In this document: in pieces, positions 7,937-9,481 of the stretch
How positions within the stretch are numbered: position 1 is the stretch's first letter
Layout: each line of letters begins with the position of its first letter
Assembly (NCBI GenBank): GCA_002358835.1
Contig: DEPP01000060.1
Location: 858-10,338 of the forward strand
DNA from: Bacteroidales bacterium UBA3389
GTDB lineage: Bacteria > Bacteroidota > Bacteroidia > Bacteroidales > P3
Direction of reading: 5' to 3'
DNA length: 9,481 bases
Program-made: the position numbers and the translations under genes
The notes under the pieces: model-generated
Database searches by the model: none
Seen by the model: only the letters and a program-made list of their open reading frames with translations
Told to the model about the DNA's origin: nothing

Positions 7937-8434
7937 ATGAGACACGGTTGTAAAGTAAATAAGCTATCAAGAACTCACGCACATAGAGTGGCTATGCTAT
8001 CGAATATGGCGTCTTCATTGATATTGCATAAGAGAATAAATACCACTATGGCTAAAGCGAAAGCTTTAAGAGGATATGTTGAACCATTGATCACAAAAAC
8101 AAAATCAGATTCAACACACCAAAGACGTATAGTGTTCAGCTATTTGCAAAATAAAGAAGCTGTTAAAGAACTATTCGGAGATGTAGCAACAAAGGTGGCA
8201 AATCGTAACGGAGGTTACACCAGAATCTTGAAGTTGGGCAGACGTATGGGAGATGGTGCAGAAATGGTTATGATGGAGTTAGTTGACTACAACGAAGCAA
8301 TGTTGAAAGACACAACAGCTAAGAAAGCAAAAACCACTCGTAGAGGAGGAAAGAAAAAAGCTGTGGCTACAGAAGAAGTTGCAGCACCTGCTCCAGAGGC
8401 AACAGCAGAAGTTGCAGAAGAGAAAGCTGAGTAA
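7937..8434 (+). CDS. rplQ: 50S ribosomal protein L17 (bL17) with charged C-terminal tail
   Basis: L17 lies on the large subunit near the peptide-tunnel exit. The 165-residue product begins [20 protein letters not shown]. It has the core helix and strand elements with [20 protein letters not shown] at about 26-45, and [20 protein letters not shown] at 91-110, all diagnostic. The core ends near residue 124. The last 40 or so residues form a low-complexity tail, first Lys- and Arg-rich and then Ala- and Glu-rich. E. coli L17 lacks such a tail at 127 residues, but longer tailed forms are usual in Bacteroidota. It starts six bases after rpoA and is the last gene before the terminator. Confidence 0.97.
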   Translation: MRHGCKVNKLSRTHAHRVAMLSNMASSLILHKRINTTMAKAKALRGYVEPLITKTKSDSTHQRRIVFSYLQNKEAVKELFGDVATKVANRNGGYTRILKLGRRMGDGAEMVMMELVDYNEAMLKDTTAKKAKTTRRGGKKKAVATEEVAAPAPEATAEVAEEKAE

Positions 8435-8459
8435 TCGAAATAATCGGCAGGTAAATGCT

Positions 8460-8502
8460 AAAACAGGAGGTTCGGACAACCGAAACCTCCTGTTTTCTTT
8501 TT
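8460..8502 (+). terminator. Rho-independent terminator of the operon
   Basis: AAAACAGGAGGTT (8460-8472) pairs with AACCTCCTGTTTT (8484-8496) over 13 bp. After a single bulged A (8483), CGG/CCG adds three more pairs, closing a four-base loop ACAA at 8476-8479. A run TTTTCTTTTT (8493-8502) follows. It lies 25 bases after the rplQ stop codon and is clearly the end of the operon. Confidence 0.95.
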
Positions 8503-8512
8503 ATAATTTCCT

Positions 8513-9007
8513 ATGTATGAATACAACTTCGCTGTTGCCTCTGCTCAATCTGCAGGCAAATGGCATGAGTTTTCTGAATATGCCGACAGGTACTATCTGC
8601 AATATCGCACTGCCAAAGATGAGCGAGTGAGGGAAGAACACGCCATACTTGACGGCATCACCCTGCCGTTTGATGATAAGTTTTGGGACGAGTTTTTTCC
8701 TCCTAATGGTTGGAACTGCCGTTGTGAAGCAATTCAAGTTTCAAAGAAACGATACGAGCCGAGCAATCCTTCCGAAGCCTTAGCTCGTGGACGTGCTGCC
8801 ACCTACAAACCAAATGCTGATGGCGTGAACAAAGCCGCAATCTTTCGCTTCAACCCGGGCAAAGAACAACGCATCTTCCCGAAGAAACACCCATACTTTC
8901 CAAAAGACTGTGGCGATTGTGGCTTAACCCAATATGCTGTGGGAAAAGGCAAACCTCAATGTACTGCATGTCGTAAAATACAAAAACTTGCTAAAAAAGA
9001 AAGATAG
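8513..9007 (+). CDS. Phage head-morphogenesis protein (Mu F / SPP1 gp7 type), N-terminally truncated
   Basis: Proteins of this type are minor head proteins that help build the phage capsid near the portal. The 164 residues contain the family's best-known stretch: YLQYRTAKDERVREEHAILD (28-47), then LPFDDKFWDEFFPPNGWNCR (51-70), ending in the CRC motif. A conserved His43 is present. Full-length members are usually several hundred residues, and the N-terminal half is missing here: the frame hits a TAA nine bases before the ATG, and the ATG has no ribosome-binding site. After the core there is a CX2C-X13-CX2C cluster (Cys133, 136, 150, 153). The frame stops at TAG 9005-9007 but continues in phase. 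Family call is fairly sure; I expect a non-functional fragment. Confidence 0.75.
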   Translation: MYEYNFAVASAQSAGKWHEFSEYADRYYLQYRTAKDERVREEHAILDGITLPFDDKFWDEFFPPNGWNCRCEAIQVSKKRYEPSNPSEALARGRAATYKPNADGVNKAAIFRFNPGKEQRIFPKKHPYFPKDCGDCGLTQYAVGKGKPQCTACRKIQKLAKKER

Positions 9008-9342
9008 AAAAAAGCGAAAAAGGATATAGCAGGTCTCATTTTAACAAACGAAAAATTTACCAATAATACTGTTTTTATTTCACCAAGTTCGTTAAGAAAC
9101 TATTTGAAGCATTCAGAAACCGCAGAAGAAATATCTATTCTTCAAGATTTTGTAAAAACAAACTTCCTATCGAAGTTTACGAACCACCGAAGGAGGTTGA
9201 TTACTTAAATCACACTGAAGGAAATTACAACAAAAAGATAAATAGAGGTGTTGTTGATTTTCACTATTATAAGGTTACCTATAACAACAAAGTATATGTT
9301 TTAAGTTTTGAAAATCTAAAAAACCGCTATGAACAACCTTAA
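9008..9342 (+). pseudogene. Disrupted C-terminal tail of the phage head protein, possible nuclease-like domain
   Basis: Reading on in the same frame after the TAG gives about 50 residues, including a lysine-rich start, then TNNTVFISPSSLRNYLKHSE and AEEISILQDFVK, up to about 9157. The sense then continues in the -1 frame from about 9160 (KLPIEVYEPPKEVDYLNH, then VDFHYYKVTYNNKVYVLSFE, ending YEQP and TAA at 9340-9342). Adding one A to the five-A run at 9154-9158 would join the frames, so this is one gene with a stop and a one-base deletion. Mu F-type proteins of Bacteroidota often carry C-terminal domains of the barnase/RelE-like phage nuclease group. The strand-rich end fits that group in style, but this assignment is only an inference. 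Confidence 0.5.
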
Positions 9343-9360
9343 GGAGTGAGAAAAGAAAAG

Positions 9361-9427
9361 AAAAAAAGCAATGAATTAAAAACTCGAACCTCCTTGAACG
9401 GCTTACACTCTTTTAATCCATTGCTTT
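9361..9427 (-). terminator. Terminator hairpin on the - strand
   Basis: On the - strand, AAAGCAATGGATTAAAA pairs with TTTTAATTCATTGCTTT, followed by four or more T, then further T runs broken by single C. The stem is AT-rich and the loop is 29 bases, longer than is typical. It would stop leftward transcription just before the end of the phage remnant (9342). Confidence 0.55.
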
Positions 9428-9432
9428 CGCAT
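9361..9432 (-). ncRNA. Candidate small structured RNA of about 70 bases
   Basis: A promoter on the - strand (9436-9465) predicts a transcript start near 9431-9432. The first 5 bases or so are followed by a 17-bp stem (9427-9411 with 9381-9365) that is perfect in this strand, with one G-U pair. The stem closes a 29-base loop and is followed by a U-rich run (9367-9355). The + strand version has an A-C mismatch at that position and no T run, so the structure belongs to the - strand. I do not recognise a known RNA family. It could instead be a leader plus attenuator for something short, or a plain terminator for a gene outside the window. Confidence 0.5.
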
Positions 9433-9435
9433 TTG

Positions 9436-9465
9436 CAAAAATACAACAAATTTCACATTTGTCAA
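9436..9465 (-). promoter_or_regulatory. Bacteroidota-type promoter firing leftward
   Basis: On the - strand, TATTTTTG (9443-9436) matches the -7 consensus TAnnTTTG exactly. Nineteen bases upstream lies TTGAC (9465-9461, with TTG at 9465-9463), a good match to the -33 element. Expected start of transcription is about 9431-9432. The region is AT-rich as usual for promoters of this phylum. Confidence 0.65.
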
Positions 9466-9481
9466 GTCTTTTTGCAAAAAA

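Larger units (their letters stand above)
8503..9342 (+). mobile_element. Remnant of a Mu-like prophage
   Basis: The only phage-type material in the window is the C-terminal part of one head protein and its tail, with no neighbouring phage genes before the next structured element at 9361. An in-frame TAA at 8504-8506 and the terminator run at 8493-8502 put the left junction within about ten bases of the operon end. By hand count, three sample lines in 8521-8820 are 43-53% G+C, whereas sampled operon sequence is about 35%, which supports a foreign origin. No target-site duplication or phage end could be recognised, so the right border is set only by the end of the reading frame. Confidence 0.6.

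Noticed and set aside
9005..9007. TAG read as glutamine, as in some recoded phages of Bacteroidales
   Set aside because: Only one in-frame TAG is seen, the gene also has a frameshift and a missing N-terminus, and no suppressor tRNA or other recoded gene is in view.
9152..9160. Programmed -1 frameshift in the phage gene at the A run
   Set aside because: The run has five A, and in the reading frame the heptamer is A AAA ACA, not a slippery X XXY YYZ; with the upstream TAG, gene decay is simpler.
9190..9196. AAGGAGG in the phage tail as a ribosome-binding site
   Set aside because: It falls inside the coding sense (KEV in the -1 frame) and no credible start and frame follow it.
9375..9400. GGTTCGAG on the - strand, resembling a tRNA T-loop
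   Set aside because: The flanking bases cannot form a T-stem and no acceptor, D or anticodon arms are present.

Overview
The window is the downstream part of a large ribosomal-protein operon from a Bacteroidota bacterium, most likely of the Bacteroidales. The support is gene order (secY followed directly by map, infA and rpmJ, with no adk), the zinc-free forms of S14, L36 and S4, the near-absence of Shine-Dalgarno sequences, low G+C with AGA-rich arginine usage, and a TAnnTTTG-type promoter at the right end. The genus cannot be fixed from this.

Layout. Positions 1-8434 hold sixteen genes on the + strand: rpsN (first few codons cut off), rpsH, rplF, rplR, rpsE, rpmD, rplO, secY, map, infA, rpmJ, rpsM, rpsK, rpsD, rpoA and rplQ. 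Spacing is mostly 1-40 bases, so this looks like one polycistronic unit. rpmD (59 aa) and rpmJ (38 aa) are very short but clear. The unit makes ribosomal proteins, the SecY channel, methionine aminopeptidase, initiation factor IF1 and the RNA polymerase alpha subunit. A strong rho-independent terminator at 8460-8502 closes it.

The only sizeable gap inside the operon is 99 bases between rpsM and rpsK. It holds two interleaved complementary segments (an H-type pseudoknot or two alternative hairpins) and a separate perfect 7-bp hairpin that includes the first two bases of the rpsK start codon. I infer a translational control site for rpsK-rpsD-rpoA-rplQ. A second control oddity is a perfect AAGGAGG before rplF, the only good Shine-Dalgarno sequence in the operon.

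Positions 8503-9342 are of foreign origin: the C-terminal part of a Mu F-type phage head-morphogenesis protein, missing its N-terminal half, followed in the same frame after a TAG by an AT-rich tail that carries a one-base frameshift. It begins within about ten bases of the operon terminator and looks like an isolated, decaying prophage fragment.

Positions 9343-9481 contain no long reading frame. On the - strand there is a good Bacteroidota promoter, then about 70 bases that fold into a 17-bp stem with a 29-base loop ending in a U-rich run. This is a candidate small RNA and the least explained item in the window.
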